A stretch of DNA of 38,551 nt, taken from contig PCCE01000029.1 in the NCBI GenBank assembly GCA_002731575.1, positions 23,398 through 61,948 on the forward strand, given 5' to 3'. Positions 26,176-35,342 of this stretch are shown piece after piece. The notes below the pieces were generated by a model. It was given only the letters and a program-made list of their open reading frames with translations, was not told the origin of the DNA and ran no database searches. The first letter of the stretch is position 1, and each line of letters opens with the position of its first letter. Origin of the DNA: Gammaproteobacteria bacterium. Lineage in GTDB: Bacteria; Pseudomonadota; Gammaproteobacteria; Pseudomonadales; Azotimanducaceae. The position numbers were made by a program, and so were the translations under genes.

Positions 26176-27843
26176 ATGGCGCAGTACGTTTACACCATGC
26201 AGGGGGTGACCAAAGTCGTTCCGCCCCAGCGGACCATTCTGCAAAACATCAATCTGTCGTTTTTCCCCGGCGCAAAAATCGGTGTACTGGGCCTCAATGG
26301 TTCAGGCAAATCGAGCCTGTTGCGCATCATGGCCGGTCAAGACACCGAGATAGACGGCGAAGCCCGCGCGCAGAAAGACATCCGCGTTGGCTATCTGCCC
26401 CAAGAGCCGGCTTTGGACGACACCCTCGACGTGCGCGGCAATGTGGAACTTGGCGTGGCGGAAATTATGTCTGTCCTCAACGAGTACAACGACATTTCGG
26501 AGCGCTTTGCCGAGCCAATGGACGACGACGAAATGACCAGACTGCTGGAACGGCAAGGCGATTTGGCCACCCAAATTGATGCCGTAGAGGGTTGGGAAAT
26601 TGACCGTACCTTAGATATCGCTGCTGACGCCCTGCGCCTGCCAACTTGGGAAACCCCAGTTGCCAGCCTTTCCGGGGGGGAGCGCCGCCGGGTGGCTCTT
26701 TGCGCCCTACTGCTCTCCAAGCCCGACATGCTGCTGCTAGACGAACCGACCAACCATTTGGACGCAGAAAGTGTGTCGTGGCTAGAGCGCTTCTTAGACG
26801 AGTATCCGGGTACTGTGGTGGCAGTTACCCACGACCGTTATTTCTTGGATAACGTAGCCAGCTGGATTTTGGAGTTGGATCGTGGTCGCGGCCTGCCCTA
26901 TGAAGGCAACTACTCCACTTGGCTGGAAGCCAAGGAGAAACGTCTGGAGCAAGAAGCGTCTACCGACGAAGCACGCCAGCGCACCATTAAGTCCGAGTTG
27001 GAATGGGTGCGCTCCAACCCCAAGGCGCGGCAAGCCAAAAGTAAGTCGCGTATGGCTCGTTTTGATGAACTGGTCGCGGAGGAAAGTGAAGTGCGTCGCG
27101 AGACCACGGAGCTGTTTATTCCAACAGGCGAGCGTTTGGGCGAAAAGGTTATTGAGATCAATAATCTGAGTAAGGGCTTTGGCGACCGGCTGCTGATCGA
27201 CGATTTCAGCGCCATTATTCCGCGCGGCGCCATCGTTGGCATCATTGGCGGCAACGGTGCGGGCAAGTCCACATTCTTTAAAATGCTCACCGGCCAAGAG
27301 ACACCAGACAGCGGCACCATCGACAAGGGTTCTACGGTGGATCTTGCCTATGTCGACCAAAGCCGCGACGCCCTCGCCGATGACAAAACCGTATGGGAAG
27401 AAGTCTCTGAAGGCCTCGACATTATGCGCATTGGCAAACATGAAATTGCTAGCCGCCAGTACTGTGGCCGCTTCAACTTTAAGGGCACAGACCAGCAAAA
27501 GTTTGTCGGCACATTGTCTGGCGGTGAGCGCAACCGCGTGCACCTTGCCAAGCTACTGCGGCGCGGGGCTAACGTGCTGCTATTAGACGAACCCACCAAC
27601 GACCTCGACGTGGAAACTCTGCGGGCATTAGAGGAGGCACTGCTTAGCTACGCTGGCACTGCCTTAGTGATCTCTCACGACCGCTGGTTCCTTGATCGTA
27701 TCGCCACTCATATCATCGCCTTTACTGGCGACAGTGATGTGACCTTTTTTGAGGGTAACTACACCGAATACGAGGCCGACCGGAAGAAGCGTTTGGGCGA
27801 CGCCCAGCCAACGCGAGTGCAGTACAAACCCATTCACCGTTAG
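26176..27843 (+). CDS. ettA: Energy-dependent translational throttle protein EttA (ABC-F)
   Basis: A 555-residue soluble ABC-F protein that binds the ribosomal E site and gates the first peptide bond according to the ATP/ADP ratio. Two ABC domains are complete: Walker A GLNGSGKSS (~39-47), signature LSGGERRRVALCALL and Walker B LLLDEPTNHLD in domain 1; GGNGAGKST, LSGGERNRVHLAKLL and LLLDEPTNDLD in domain 2. The start MAQYVYTMQGVTKVVPPQRTI is typical of EttA rather than Uup or YheS. The arm and P-site linker (EGNYSTWLEAKEKRLEQE) are present. It is divergent from glyA across 230 bases and converges on radA with a 21-base gap. Confidence 0.96.
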   Translation: MAQYVYTMQGVTKVVPPQRTILQNINLSFFPGAKIGVLGLNGSGKSSLLRIMAGQDTEIDGEARAQKDIRVGYLPQEPALDDTLDVRGNVELGVAEIMSVLNEYNDISERFAEPMDDDEMTRLLERQGDLATQIDAVEGWEIDRTLDIAADALRLPTWETPVASLSGGERRRVALCALLLSKPDMLLLDEPTNHLDAESVSWLERFLDEYPGTVVAVTHDRYFLDNVASWILELDRGRGLPYEGNYSTWLEAKEKRLEQEASTDEARQRTIKSELEWVRSNPKARQAKSKSRMARFDELVAEESEVRRETTELFIPTGERLGEKVIEINNLSKGFGDRLLIDDFSAIIPRGAIVGIIGGNGAGKSTFFKMLTGQETPDSGTIDKGSTVDLAYVDQSRDALADDKTVWEEVSEGLDIMRIGKHEIASRQYCGRFNFKGTDQQKFVGTLSGGERNRVHLAKLLRRGANVLLLDEPTNDLDVETLRALEEALLSYAGTALVISHDRWFLDRIATHIIAFTGDSDVTFFEGNYTEYEADRKKRLGDAQPTRVQYKPIHR

Positions 27844-27864
27844 CAGCGGCGACAAGCATAGGGT

Positions 27865-29229
27865 TTACAGGGACTGCAGCACCTCTAGGGCGGCCGCAAG
27901 TGTTTTCACGCCGTGCACCTGCATCTTGCCGACCGGCTCCTTGGGGCGGTTGGCAAAAGGGACGATAGCGTACTTAAAGCCATGCTTGGCAGCCTCGCGC
28001 AGTCGTTCCTGACCATTGGCAACAGGCCGTAGCTCACCCGTTAAGCCCAACTCACCAAAGACAATTAGCTCACGGGAGAGTACCCGGTCACGAAAGGAAC
28101 CTAGCACGGCGAGCAACAAGGCAAGATCAGCGCCGGTTTCGGTGATACGCACACCGCCTACCACGTTGGCGAAAACATCCTGATCACTCAGCGCAATGCC
28201 GCAGTGCCGGTGCAAAACCGCTAGATGCATGGCCAAACGCTGTTGGTCCAGGCCCACGGCCACTCGCTTGGGATGCCCACCGGCCACATCGTCTACTAGG
28301 GCCTGTAGCTCGACTAACAACGGTCGGGTACCTTCCCAAGTGACGGTGGCAATGCTGCCCGGCGAATCTACATCCCCGCGCTGCAGGAAAATCGCCGAAG
28401 GATTGGCCACCTCTTTCATACCGAGATCGGTCATGGCAAAAATGCCCAGCTCGTTGACTGCGCCAAAGCGGTTCTTATGCCCACGCAGGGTCCGGTAACG
28501 GCTGCCCGCAGGACTGTCGAGCATCATGAAACAGTCGATCATATGCTCTAGGACCTTGGGACCCGCGATGCCACCTTCCTTAGTGATATGGCCGACCAAG
28601 ACGATGACGATGTCATGCTGTTTGGCTAAACGGGTGAAAAATGACGCGGTTTCACGCACCTGTGCAACCGAGCCGGGCGTGGAATCTACCGATTCCATTT
28701 GCATTACTTGAATGGAATCTAGCACAACAATTTTTGGCCGCTGGGTTTCCACCAGTTTGGCTATCACCTCAGCACGAGTTTCTGCTGCCACGCTGAGGCC
28801 GTCCATGGGCAGCTGTAAACGCTGGGCCCGCAGCGCCAGCTGCTGCAGCGATTCCTCACCGGTAACATAGAGCACCCCTTGATGCTGGGCTAGGGCCGTG
28901 GAAGCTTGTAGCAGCAGCGTACTTTTACCTGCGCCGGGGTCGCCACCGATCAGTACCACCGAGCCGGGCACAAAGCCGCCGCCAAGCACGCGGTCCAGTT
29001 CGGCGAAGCCGGTACCAATGCGTTCCGCTTCCACCGCTTGAATATCGCCAAGCTTGCGCACCTCGGCGCTGACGCCAGCGTAACCTACGGCTGCAGATGC
29101 CACGGGTGTGATGTTGACTCGACTGAGGGTATTCCAAGCATTACAGGTGCCGCACTGACCCTGCCACTTGCTATGTTCGGCACCGCATTCGTCGCAAACG
29201 TAGGCGGATTTGGTTTTTGCTTTCGCCAT
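27865..29229 (-). CDS. radA: DNA repair protein RadA
   Basis: A 454-residue RecA-like ATPase that helps process recombination intermediates and drives branch migration. Order of features: C4 zinc finger (Cys12, Cys15, Cys26, Cys29), Walker A GGDPGAGKST (~residue 96-104), the RadA-specific KNRFG motif in GHKNRFGAVNELG, and a C-terminal Lon-protease-like domain with GGVRITETGADLALLLAVLGS and ELGLTGELRPV (catalytic Lon residues not conserved, as usual). It follows dnaB by 18 bases on the same strand, so the two form a transcription unit. Confidence 0.96.
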   Translation of the reverse strand: MAKAKTKSAYVCDECGAEHSKWQGQCGTCNAWNTLSRVNITPVASAAVGYAGVSAEVRKLGDIQAVEAERIGTGFAELDRVLGGGFVPGSVVLIGGDPGAGKSTLLLQASTALAQHQGVLYVTGEESLQQLALRAQRLQLPMDGLSVAAETRAEVIAKLVETQRPKIVVLDSIQVMQMESVDSTPGSVAQVRETASFFTRLAKQHDIVIVLVGHITKEGGIAGPKVLEHMIDCFMMLDSPAGSRYRTLRGHKNRFGAVNELGIFAMTDLGMKEVANPSAIFLQRGDVDSPGSIATVTWEGTRPLLVELQALVDDVAGGHPKRVAVGLDQQRLAMHLAVLHRHCGIALSDQDVFANVVGGVRITETGADLALLLAVLGSFRDRVLSRELIVFGELGLTGELRPVANGQERLREAAKHGFKYAIVPFANRPKEPVGKMQVHGVKTLAAALEVLQSL

Positions 29230-29247
29230 TAACTCTCGATGATCGGG

Positions 29248-30627
29248 TTAGTGCATGTAGTCGTTGTACATTTCATGGGCCAAGTCTTCGAACTTGGTGA
29301 GATTGCCCGTGAACTTCAGACGCACTTTACCGATGGGGCCGTTACGCTGCTTGCCGATAATGATTTCGGCGATACCGAGGTCTTCGGTGTTTTCGTTATA
29401 CACCTCGTCGCGATAGATGAATAAAATCACATCCGCATCTTGCTCGATGGCCCCGGATTCGCGCAGATCACTGTTCATGGGGCGCTTGTCTGGACGCGAT
29501 TCCAACTGCCGGTTGAGCTGGGAAAGCGCCACCACCGGACATTTCAGTTCTTTCGCCAGCGCTTTCAGCGAGCGGGATATTTCGGAAATTTCCGTAGCGC
29601 GATTTTCACTGTCCTTGGCGGTACGCATGAGCTGCAGATAATCGACCATTACCATGTCGAGACCGCCTGTTTCTCGGGCCACCCGGCGCGCTCTGGAGCG
29701 TACCTCACCGGGTGTCAGTGCGGCAGTATCGTCGATGTAGAGTTTCTTATCTTTCAGCTGGCTAACCGCGCTGGCAAAACGGTCCCAGTCTTCGTCTTTG
29801 AGATCACCTGTGCGCAGCCGGGTCTGATCGATCCGGCCTAGGCTGGAAAGCATGCGCATAACAATTTGATCTGAGGGCATCTCCATGCTGAAGACCAGTA
29901 CCGAGCCTCCTGTCATCACCGCATGTTCCACCATATTCACGGCGAAGGCGGTTTTGCCCATGGAGGGCCTAGCCGCCACGATAACCAAATCCGAACCCTG
30001 CCACCCGGTTGTCATTCGATCTAGATCGGTAAAGCCAGAGGCAAGTCCGGTAAGTGCGCCCTTGGAGCCGTGCAAAAATTCAACTTTCTCAACGGCTTTA
30101 ATTAGCAGCGGGGCGACTTTTTCCGGGCCGCTGTCTTTCAGTCGGTTTTCGGCAATTTGAAATACCGACTGCTCCGCCAGTTCGAGCAAGGTATCGGTAT
30201 CGCGGCCGTCTGGTGTGAAGGCCGAATCGGCGATTTGATTGGCCGCGCCAATTAACTGTCGCAGTACCGAGCGCTCGCGCACAATTTTGCCGTAAGCCAA
30301 TACGTTGCTGGCCCCGGGAGTGCTGTCCGCTAGCTCCGCTAAGTAGCTAATGCCTCCGGCCTTGTCCAACAGGCCCTTGGAAGAAAGCCGTTCAGACACG
30401 GTAATCGCGTCCAAGGGGGCGTCGTCCGAGGCCAGCTCATTCATGGCGTCAAAAATGATTTGGTGCTGGGTACGATAGAAGTCCGTGGCGGCAACAATCT
30501 CGATGAGATCGAACCATGCCTGATCATCAAGCATAAGACCGCCCAATACCGACTGTTCCGCCTCTAAGGAATGAGGAGGTATTTTCAGCGCGGTTACTGG
30601 GTTGCTGTCGGGGGCGTATTCGGACAT
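29248..30627 (-). CDS. dnaB: Replicative DNA helicase DnaB
   Basis: A 459-residue hexameric 5'-3' helicase of the replisome. The N-terminal helical collar domain starts KIPPHSLEAEQSVLGGLMLDD; the linker helix is followed by the RecA-like domain with Walker A VAARPSMGKTAF (~residues 217-227), LVFSMEMPSDQIVMRMLSS, Walker B region MVMVDYLQLM and the C-terminal LSQLNRQLESRPDKRPMNSDLRESG, EQDADVI. No intein is present. The gene is separated from rplI by a 216-base gap holding the rplI terminator, so it should have its own promoter, which I could not pick out with confidence. Confidence 0.97.
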   Translation of the reverse strand: MSEYAPDSNPVTALKIPPHSLEAEQSVLGGLMLDDQAWFDLIEIVAATDFYRTQHQIIFDAMNELASDDAPLDAITVSERLSSKGLLDKAGGISYLAELADSTPGASNVLAYGKIVRERSVLRQLIGAANQIADSAFTPDGRDTDTLLELAEQSVFQIAENRLKDSGPEKVAPLLIKAVEKVEFLHGSKGALTGLASGFTDLDRMTTGWQGSDLVIVAARPSMGKTAFAVNMVEHAVMTGGSVLVFSMEMPSDQIVMRMLSSLGRIDQTRLRTGDLKDEDWDRFASAVSQLKDKKLYIDDTAALTPGEVRSRARRVARETGGLDMVMVDYLQLMRTAKDSENRATEISEISRSLKALAKELKCPVVALSQLNRQLESRPDKRPMNSDLRESGAIEQDADVILFIYRDEVYNENTEDLGIAEIIIGKQRNGPIGKVRLKFTGNLTKFEDLAHEMYNDYMH

Positions 30628-30770
30628 ATCAATGGGCGTTTAATTTGGCTTTATCTCGAGGGCTTGGAAGATTCCTATGATCCCGTGGCATTTGCAAGGA
30701 CTAGACAAGACCTTGACGCCGGTACATCGCAATCTACCCGTTTTACCCAGCGCTGCGCGTTTTCGCGGCG

Positions 30771-30797
30771 AAAAAAAAACGGGCTGGTACCCGCTTT
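30771..30797 (-). terminator. Rho-independent terminator of the rpsF-rpsR-rplI operon
   Basis: On the minus strand AAAGCGGG, a 6-base loop, then CCCGTTTT form an 8-bp stem (one G-T pair) that runs into nine T's in total. It lies 47-73 bases after the rplI stop, in the right place and strand to end that operon. A GC-rich core and long T-tract make this the clearest terminator in the window. Confidence 0.85.
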
Positions 30798-30843
30798 CTC
30801 TTTAGGCTGGCTGCCTTTTTTCTTGAGCAACTGCCTTATAAGG

Positions 30844-31290
30844 CTAGGCTTCGACCACGGCTACTTTGATGTTCACCGTTACATCTGAGTGCAGCTGCAG
30901 TGCGATGTCGAATTCCCCCAGGGCGCGGATTGCGCCTTCAGGCATGCGAACCTCGCTGCGCTCAATCTGATGACCTTCGGCAACCAGCGCATCTGCAATG
31001 TTCTGGGTACCTACGGAACCGTACAGGCGGCCTTCTTCTCCTGCCTTCATCATAATTGTCACGATATGGTCCTGCAGTTTTTCAGCGCGACCTTGGGCCT
31101 CACCCAGACGCTCATTGGCGTTCTTTTCAAGCTCCGCCCGACGTCCTTCAAATATCTCTCGATTCGCCGCATTAGCTTGCACAGCCTTTTGCTGCGGGAT
31201 TAGAAAGTTGCGTGCAAAGCCCGGCTTAACCGACACTTCGTCACCCAAATCGCCCAAGTTATTCAGGCGTTCTAGTAAAATTACATTCAT
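30844..31290 (-). CDS. rplI: Large-subunit ribosomal protein bL9
   Basis: A 148-residue ribosomal protein: N-terminal globular domain with the RNA-binding signature MNVILLERLNNLGDLGDEV, SVKPGFARNFLIPQQKAV, long connecting helix (EGRRAELEKNANERLGEAQGR) and C-terminal domain (GRLYGSVGTQNIADAL). Length and order are standard. It follows rpsR by 17 bases. The stop codon lies within a perfect 12-base palindrome, GCCTTATAAGGC at 30833-30844. Confidence 0.97.
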   Translation of the reverse strand: MNVILLERLNNLGDLGDEVSVKPGFARNFLIPQQKAVQANAANREIFEGRRAELEKNANERLGEAQGRAEKLQDHIVTIMMKAGEEGRLYGSVGTQNIADALVAEGHQIERSEVRMPEGAIRALGEFDIALQLHSDVTVNIKVAVVEA

Positions 31291-31307
31291 GGTCGTTGCT
31301 CTACCCG

Positions 31308-31523
31308 CTATTTGTGTTGGTCGGTGTAGGGAATCAGCGCCAAATAGCGCGCCCGCTTTACCTGCTTGGCAAGATTGCGCTGAAAACGCGCCGACGCACC
31401 AGTAATGCGGCTTGGTACGATCTTGCCGGTTTCACCAATAAACTGGCGTAACGAATCGAGGTTCTTGTAATCGACCTCTAAATCTTTGAATTGAACCTGT
31501 GGTCTTCTGCCGCCTCGCATCAT
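31308..31523 (-). CDS. rpsR: Small-subunit ribosomal protein bS18
   Basis: A 71-residue protein with the family core [52 protein letters not shown]. It is short at the N-terminus: where many bS18 proteins have RRRKFCRF, this one reads [12 protein letters not shown] and lacks the cysteine. Either of the first two ATG codons may start translation; GGAGAAC lies just upstream. The start overlaps the rpsF stop by four bases (ATGA), so bS6 and bS18, which bind 16S rRNA as a pair, are translationally coupled. No priB gene lies between them. Confidence 0.95.
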   Translation of the reverse strand: MMRGGRRPQVQFKDLEVDYKNLDSLRQFIGETGKIVPSRITGASARFQRNLAKQVKRARYLALIPYTDQHK

Positions 31524-31999
31524 GCGTTCTCCTCAGTGTTTTCTTCAGTTGTTGATTCAGCATCCGCGGGGGCCTCTTCTGTCGCAGCCTCTGCAGCTGG
31601 AGCCTGAGGTGCGGTAGCGCGTGAAGCGGAATCTTCTTGTCTGCGACGGTCACGCTCACGGTCCTTTTCCTGCTCACGTAGCTCTTCTTCGTAGAGCTTT
31701 GAGTTACCGGTTTCAGCTGCATCGCGGCGGATAATCATGTTGCGTATCACCGCGTCATTGAAGCGGAATGCGCTTTCCAATTCTTCGATGCTTTCTTGAC
31801 CCACTTCAACATTCATCAGGATGTAATGGGCTTTGTGAATTTTTGCGATCGGGTAAGCGAGCTGGCGTCGGCCCCAATCTTCAGTGCGGTGGACGACGCC
31901 GTTACCGCGCTCGATAACGCCTTGATAGCGTTCGATCATACCGGGCACCTGATCGCTCTGATCTGGGTGCACTAAAAAAACAATTTCATAGTGTCGCAT
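31520..31999 (-). CDS. rpsF: Small-subunit ribosomal protein bS6
   Basis: A 159-residue protein. Residues 1-~100 are the usual ferredoxin-like fold ([74 protein letters not shown]). The last ~55 residues are a charged, then Ala/Glu-rich low-complexity tail ([19 protein letters not shown], then [19 protein letters not shown]), as in E. coli bS6, where RimK adds glutamates, but longer. AAGGAAG lies six bases before the ATG. Two hairpins lie upstream in the mRNA leader (32062-32093). Confidence 0.96.
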   Translation of the reverse strand: MRHYEIVFLVHPDQSDQVPGMIERYQGVIERGNGVVHRTEDWGRRQLAYPIAKIHKAHYILMNVEVGQESIEELESAFRFNDAVIRNMIIRRDAAETGNSKLYEEELREQEKDRERDRRRQEDSASRATAPQAPAAEAATEEAPADAESTTEENTEENA

Positions 32000-32061
32000 T
32001 GCGCTTCCTTATGGTTAATGCCCCCAGCGTGTTTTGCAGAACTGTGGAGCAAGGATATGTG

Positions 32062-32093
32062 ATGGGCGAACCCATTCCGCTTTGTTCGGCGGA
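32062..32093 (-). promoter_or_regulatory. rpsF: Tandem hairpins in the rpsF leader
   Basis: Reading toward rpsF, TCCGC/GCGGA with an 8-base loop CGAACAAA (32093-32076) is followed at once by ATGGG/CCCAT capped by a TTCG tetraloop (32075-32062). They end 63 bases before the rpsF ATG and are not followed by a T-run. Many bacteria control this operon through an mRNA hairpin bound by S6:S18; these hairpins could be that element, but I did not match them to the consensus. Confidence 0.45.
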
Positions 32094-32147
32094 CGCGCAT
32101 TCTAGGGTTCTAAGGTGGCTGGTGCAAGGCCGATCTAGGTCGCCGGA

Positions 32148-32888
32148 TCAAGAGGTTTTACGCCTTTGCCGCACTGCCTCATACAGCAGGATACCTGTCG
32201 CCACACTCACATTAAGGCTCTCAACCTTACCGAGCATGGGGATGCTCACCAGTTTGTCGCATAGGCTGCGGGTGAGCCGTCGTAAGCCAGAGCCCTCGCT
32301 GCCCATGACTAGGGCGGTGGCGCCGCTACTATCTAGCGTCCGCCACACATCATCGCCCTCGGCATCGGCACCAAATAGCCATACCCCCTGATCACGCAGC
32401 CATGTCAGGGTGCGGGCTAGATTGGTCACCTGCACAATAAAAAGGTCTTCGGCACCGCCTTGGGCAGTTTTCAACGCCACTGCGCTGAGCGGCGCGCTGT
32501 TGCGCTTAGGCACAATGACCACATCGACACTGGCCGCGTTGGCAGTACGCAGACAGGCCCCTAAGTTGCGCGGGTCGGTGATGCTATCCAGTACCAAAAT
32601 CAACGGCGCTGGCCCCAGTTCAGACCAGCGCGCTTGTAGCTCTTTTTCATCGGCCAGGGTTCTGCTATGGCACTCCAGCAGCACGCCTTGATGCGCGCCC
32701 TCCAGCGCCTTAAGCTTAAACCAAGCATCTTCCACTACCTGATAGCGCACGCCAGCTTGCCGCGCCATGCCGATTAGCTCGTTGTAGCGGGCATCTCTGC
32801 GGCCTTGCATCAAATACAGTGTGCGCGCCAGATCCGGCTGATCACGCAAGGCTGCGCGCACGGCCTGGATGCCGATCACCTCATCCAT
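32148..32888 (-). CDS. rlmB: 23S rRNA (guanosine-2'-O-)-methyltransferase RlmB
   Basis: A 246-residue SPOUT methyltransferase that methylates G2251 (E. coli numbering) of 23S rRNA. It has the N-terminal substrate-binding domain (VIGIQAVRAALRD), LVLDSITDPRNLGACLRTANAASVDVVIVPK, and the SAM-binding knot VMGSEGSGLRRLTRSLCDKLVSIPML, ending with SLNVSVATGILLYE. It overlaps the end of rnr by eight bases and precedes rpsF, the usual rnr-rlmB order. Start is ATG at 32888. Confidence 0.95.
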   Translation of the reverse strand: MDEVIGIQAVRAALRDQPDLARTLYLMQGRRDARYNELIGMARQAGVRYQVVEDAWFKLKALEGAHQGVLLECHSRTLADEKELQARWSELGPAPLILVLDSITDPRNLGACLRTANAASVDVVIVPKRNSAPLSAVALKTAQGGAEDLFIVQVTNLARTLTWLRDQGVWLFGADAEGDDVWRTLDSSGATALVMGSEGSGLRRLTRSLCDKLVSIPMLGKVESLNVSVATGILLYEAVRQRRKTS

Positions 32889-35295
32889 CGCTTTTGCTCT
32901 TGCGCCGTTTCATCGCTTCTGGCGTGGTTTGCTTCTTTTTCTTCTGGGCTTTTTGCTGAGCCTTTTGCTGCGGCTTTTCTTTCGCCTCGGACTTGCCTGA
33001 TTTACCCGTCTTACCCGTCTTGCCGGATTGGGGCTTGATGTTCTTCGACGCTGGGTTTTGTTTGCTGCTGCCCGCAACCAGCTGCAGCTCGATTTTGCCT
33101 TGGGGTGGCTCCACATTTGCCACCGTTACCACTAACCCTTCCCCCAAGGTAAAGCGCTTGCCGCTGCGGTCACCGATAAGACTTTGTTTGCGCGCGTCAT
33201 AGCGGAAGTAGTCTGCACCGAGATCAGATATGTGCAGCAGGCCCTGTACGTAAAATCCATCGAGATCTACAAACAGTCCGAATTCGGTCACGCCAGCGAT
33301 GGTCCCGGGCAAAGTCTCGCCCGTATGCTGTTTGACTAAATCGCATTTCAGCCATGCTTCTACTGTCCAGCCCGCCGTTTCGGCACGACGTTCGTTAGTT
33401 GAACAATGCTCGCCGAGATCTACCAACTGCTCCAGCGGCGGCACCCAGCCAGCGCGGTTGGTCTTGCCTTGCACGATGGACTTTATCGCTCGGTGCACGA
33501 GCAAATCAGGGTAGCGTCGTATGGGACTGGTGAAATGCATGTAGCGCTCCAGCCCTAGGCCAAAGTGGCCGGCATTGTGTGGTCCGTACACTGCCTGCTT
33601 CATGCTGCGCAGTACTAACTGCTGATACAGCCAACCCTGCTCCTTGGCAGCGATTTCTCGCAGCAACGTCTGATAGGTAAGAGAGCTGGGTACGCCCTCG
33701 GGCAGGCGCAGACCAATGGCCATAAGATCTTGGCGCAAGGTTTCTAATTTGAGGCTGTCTGGGGCTTCGTGTAAGCGGTAAAGCGAGCGGCTGTCGTTGG
33801 CTTCAATAAAGGCAGCAGCGCAGACGTTGGCGTTGATCATAGCTTCTTCGATGATCTGGTGTGCCTGCAATCTGGCGACTTCCTGCACGCCGGTAACATG
33901 GCCCCGCTCAATATCTATCACACCCTCGCGGCTGTCGAAGTCCAGCCCACCACGCTGGTCTTTGGCTTGGCGAAAGACCTCGTGCACATCGGCTAAGGCA
34001 GCGATGGATTTTGCGACCGAGGCGCGGTCCTCATCAGCACATGGCAGCCTAGCGCCGCTGTCCAAGTGTGCCTGCACTTCCTCGTAAGTAAGGCGACCGT
34101 GAGAACGTATCAGCCCGTTATAGAAGGTATAGTCACGCACAACGCCCTTGGTCGACACCTGCATGTCACACACTAAGGCCAACCGAAATACATTGGGCTT
34201 GAGCGAACACAATTCGTTAGATATCGCCTCTGGCAGCATGGGTACTACTTGTCCGGGAAGGTAGACCGACGTGGTGCGCTGGGCTGCCTCGGTATCTAGA
34301 GCAGAGCGCGGTTTTACATAATTGGCCACGTCAGCAATAGCCACCACTAGCCGCCAGCCCTTTTGCCCGCCCAGTGCCCTAGCATAGACCGCATCGTCAA
34401 AGTCCTTGGCTGTGGCGCCATCTATGGTGACCAGCGGTGCAGTGGTCAGATCTACCCGATCTGCATACTGGTCCGGCTGCACGCGGCTGGGTAAGCGCTG
34501 GGCCGCGCGAGTAACCGCGTCGGGCCAATCGCGGCTGATGTCCAAGCTTTCCAAGGTTGCGTCAATGGCTTGCTCAACAACCGAGGCGCTAGGCAGAACT
34601 GCCAAAATTCGCCCTATCAAGCCGTGACGATCTTGATCAACAATCTCGGCACGCACCGCATCACCGTGACGGAAGCTGACATCGCCGTCGAGCAGGCGCA
34701 TACGTCCCTCGAAGCTGCGGGCCAGGGGTTCCAATACAGTATAGCGGCCGCGACGATTAACAATGCCAACAGCGGGTCGGGGCGTGGCCTTGCGCACTGC
34801 TACAACGTGGGCGTAAGGGTCTGCATCGTGTTGCTCAACCCGATAATCAACTTCGTCGCCGGGGCGCACGGCAATCGTTTGTCGACCCGGGCCTGCTTTT
34901 TGGATGGGCAGCCCAGCCAAGGTAAGTTTACCGGCATAGCCTGCAACCACCCCACTGCAGAGCTGCCCATCTGCCTGAGTTGCATTTTGCTTGCTGTCGC
35001 CAGAGGCTCGGGCTTCCATGGGGGAAGCCTGTTTGGAGAGCAGCACATATTGGCGCTGCGCCTGTTCCTCAACCTCGCCTTGACGAATCATGCCCTTGAG
35101 CAACTGGCGGGCACGTTTAATCTCGTGGGGGGCTTTAACCCCCAGTGCTACAGTAATGCTGCGCCAAGATCGAGGCTCACCGTCGGCAAGCACAGCGCGC
35201 ATGCTTTGTGCATTTAGCTTACTGTCTTTAGCGACAAGCTCCGATGGAGACTTAGATGGAGATTTCCCGCCACGGGGTTTCGTCAAGATTGACAC
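32881..35295 (-). CDS. rnr: Ribonuclease R
   Basis: An 804-residue processive 3'-5' exoribonuclease that degrades structured RNA and serves RNA quality control. Domains: N-terminal helix-turn-helix and cold-shock regions (to ~residue 250), the catalytic RNB domain with DGATAKDFDDAVYA (Asp cluster for two metal ions), a C-terminal S1 domain (GTIAGVTEFGLFVDLDGFYVQGLLHISDLG in sequence, near residue 650-680), and a Lys-rich tail of ~70 residues (KTGKTGKSGKS, QQKAQQKAQKKKK). Such a tail is known in RNase R. Its 5' end lies over the promoter of the divergent tRNA-Leu gene, at 35289-35318. Confidence 0.96.
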   Translation of the reverse strand: MSILTKPRGGKSPSKSPSELVAKDSKLNAQSMRAVLADGEPRSWRSITVALGVKAPHEIKRARQLLKGMIRQGEVEEQAQRQYVLLSKQASPMEARASGDSKQNATQADGQLCSGVVAGYAGKLTLAGLPIQKAGPGRQTIAVRPGDEVDYRVEQHDADPYAHVVAVRKATPRPAVGIVNRRGRYTVLEPLARSFEGRMRLLDGDVSFRHGDAVRAEIVDQDRHGLIGRILAVLPSASVVEQAIDATLESLDISRDWPDAVTRAAQRLPSRVQPDQYADRVDLTTAPLVTIDGATAKDFDDAVYARALGGQKGWRLVVAIADVANYVKPRSALDTEAAQRTTSVYLPGQVVPMLPEAISNELCSLKPNVFRLALVCDMQVSTKGVVRDYTFYNGLIRSHGRLTYEEVQAHLDSGARLPCADEDRASVAKSIAALADVHEVFRQAKDQRGGLDFDSREGVIDIERGHVTGVQEVARLQAHQIIEEAMINANVCAAAFIEANDSRSLYRLHEAPDSLKLETLRQDLMAIGLRLPEGVPSSLTYQTLLREIAAKEQGWLYQQLVLRSMKQAVYGPHNAGHFGLGLERYMHFTSPIRRYPDLLVHRAIKSIVQGKTNRAGWVPPLEQLVDLGEHCSTNERRAETAGWTVEAWLKCDLVKQHTGETLPGTIAGVTEFGLFVDLDGFYVQGLLHISDLGADYFRYDARKQSLIGDRSGKRFTLGEGLVVTVANVEPPQGKIELQLVAGSSKQNPASKNIKPQSGKTGKTGKSGKSEAKEKPQQKAQQKAQKKKKQTTPEAMKRRKSKSDG

Positions 35296-35318
35296 CTTAT
35301 ATCTGTGTTAAGTAAAGT
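35289..35318 (+). promoter_or_regulatory. Candidate tRNA-Leu promoter
   Basis: A perfect -35 TTGACA (35289-35294) and an 18-base spacer lead to TAAAGT (35313-35318), four of six matches to the -10 consensus. The G/C-rich segment that follows (CCGCGGCCC) resembles the discriminator of stringently controlled stable-RNA promoters. It lies 24 bases before the tRNA and overlaps the first codons of rnr on the other strand. Start site inferred near 35325. Confidence 0.5.
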
Positions 35319-35342
35319 CCGCGGCCCTATCGGACCACACAT

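Noticed and set aside
26794-27543. 249-codon minus-strand open frame opposite ettA
   Set aside because: Shadow of the EttA coding region with no family features.
34570-35217. 215-codon plus-strand open frame inside rnr
   Set aside because: Shadow of the RNase R gene; the opposite strand is a confident full-length family match.
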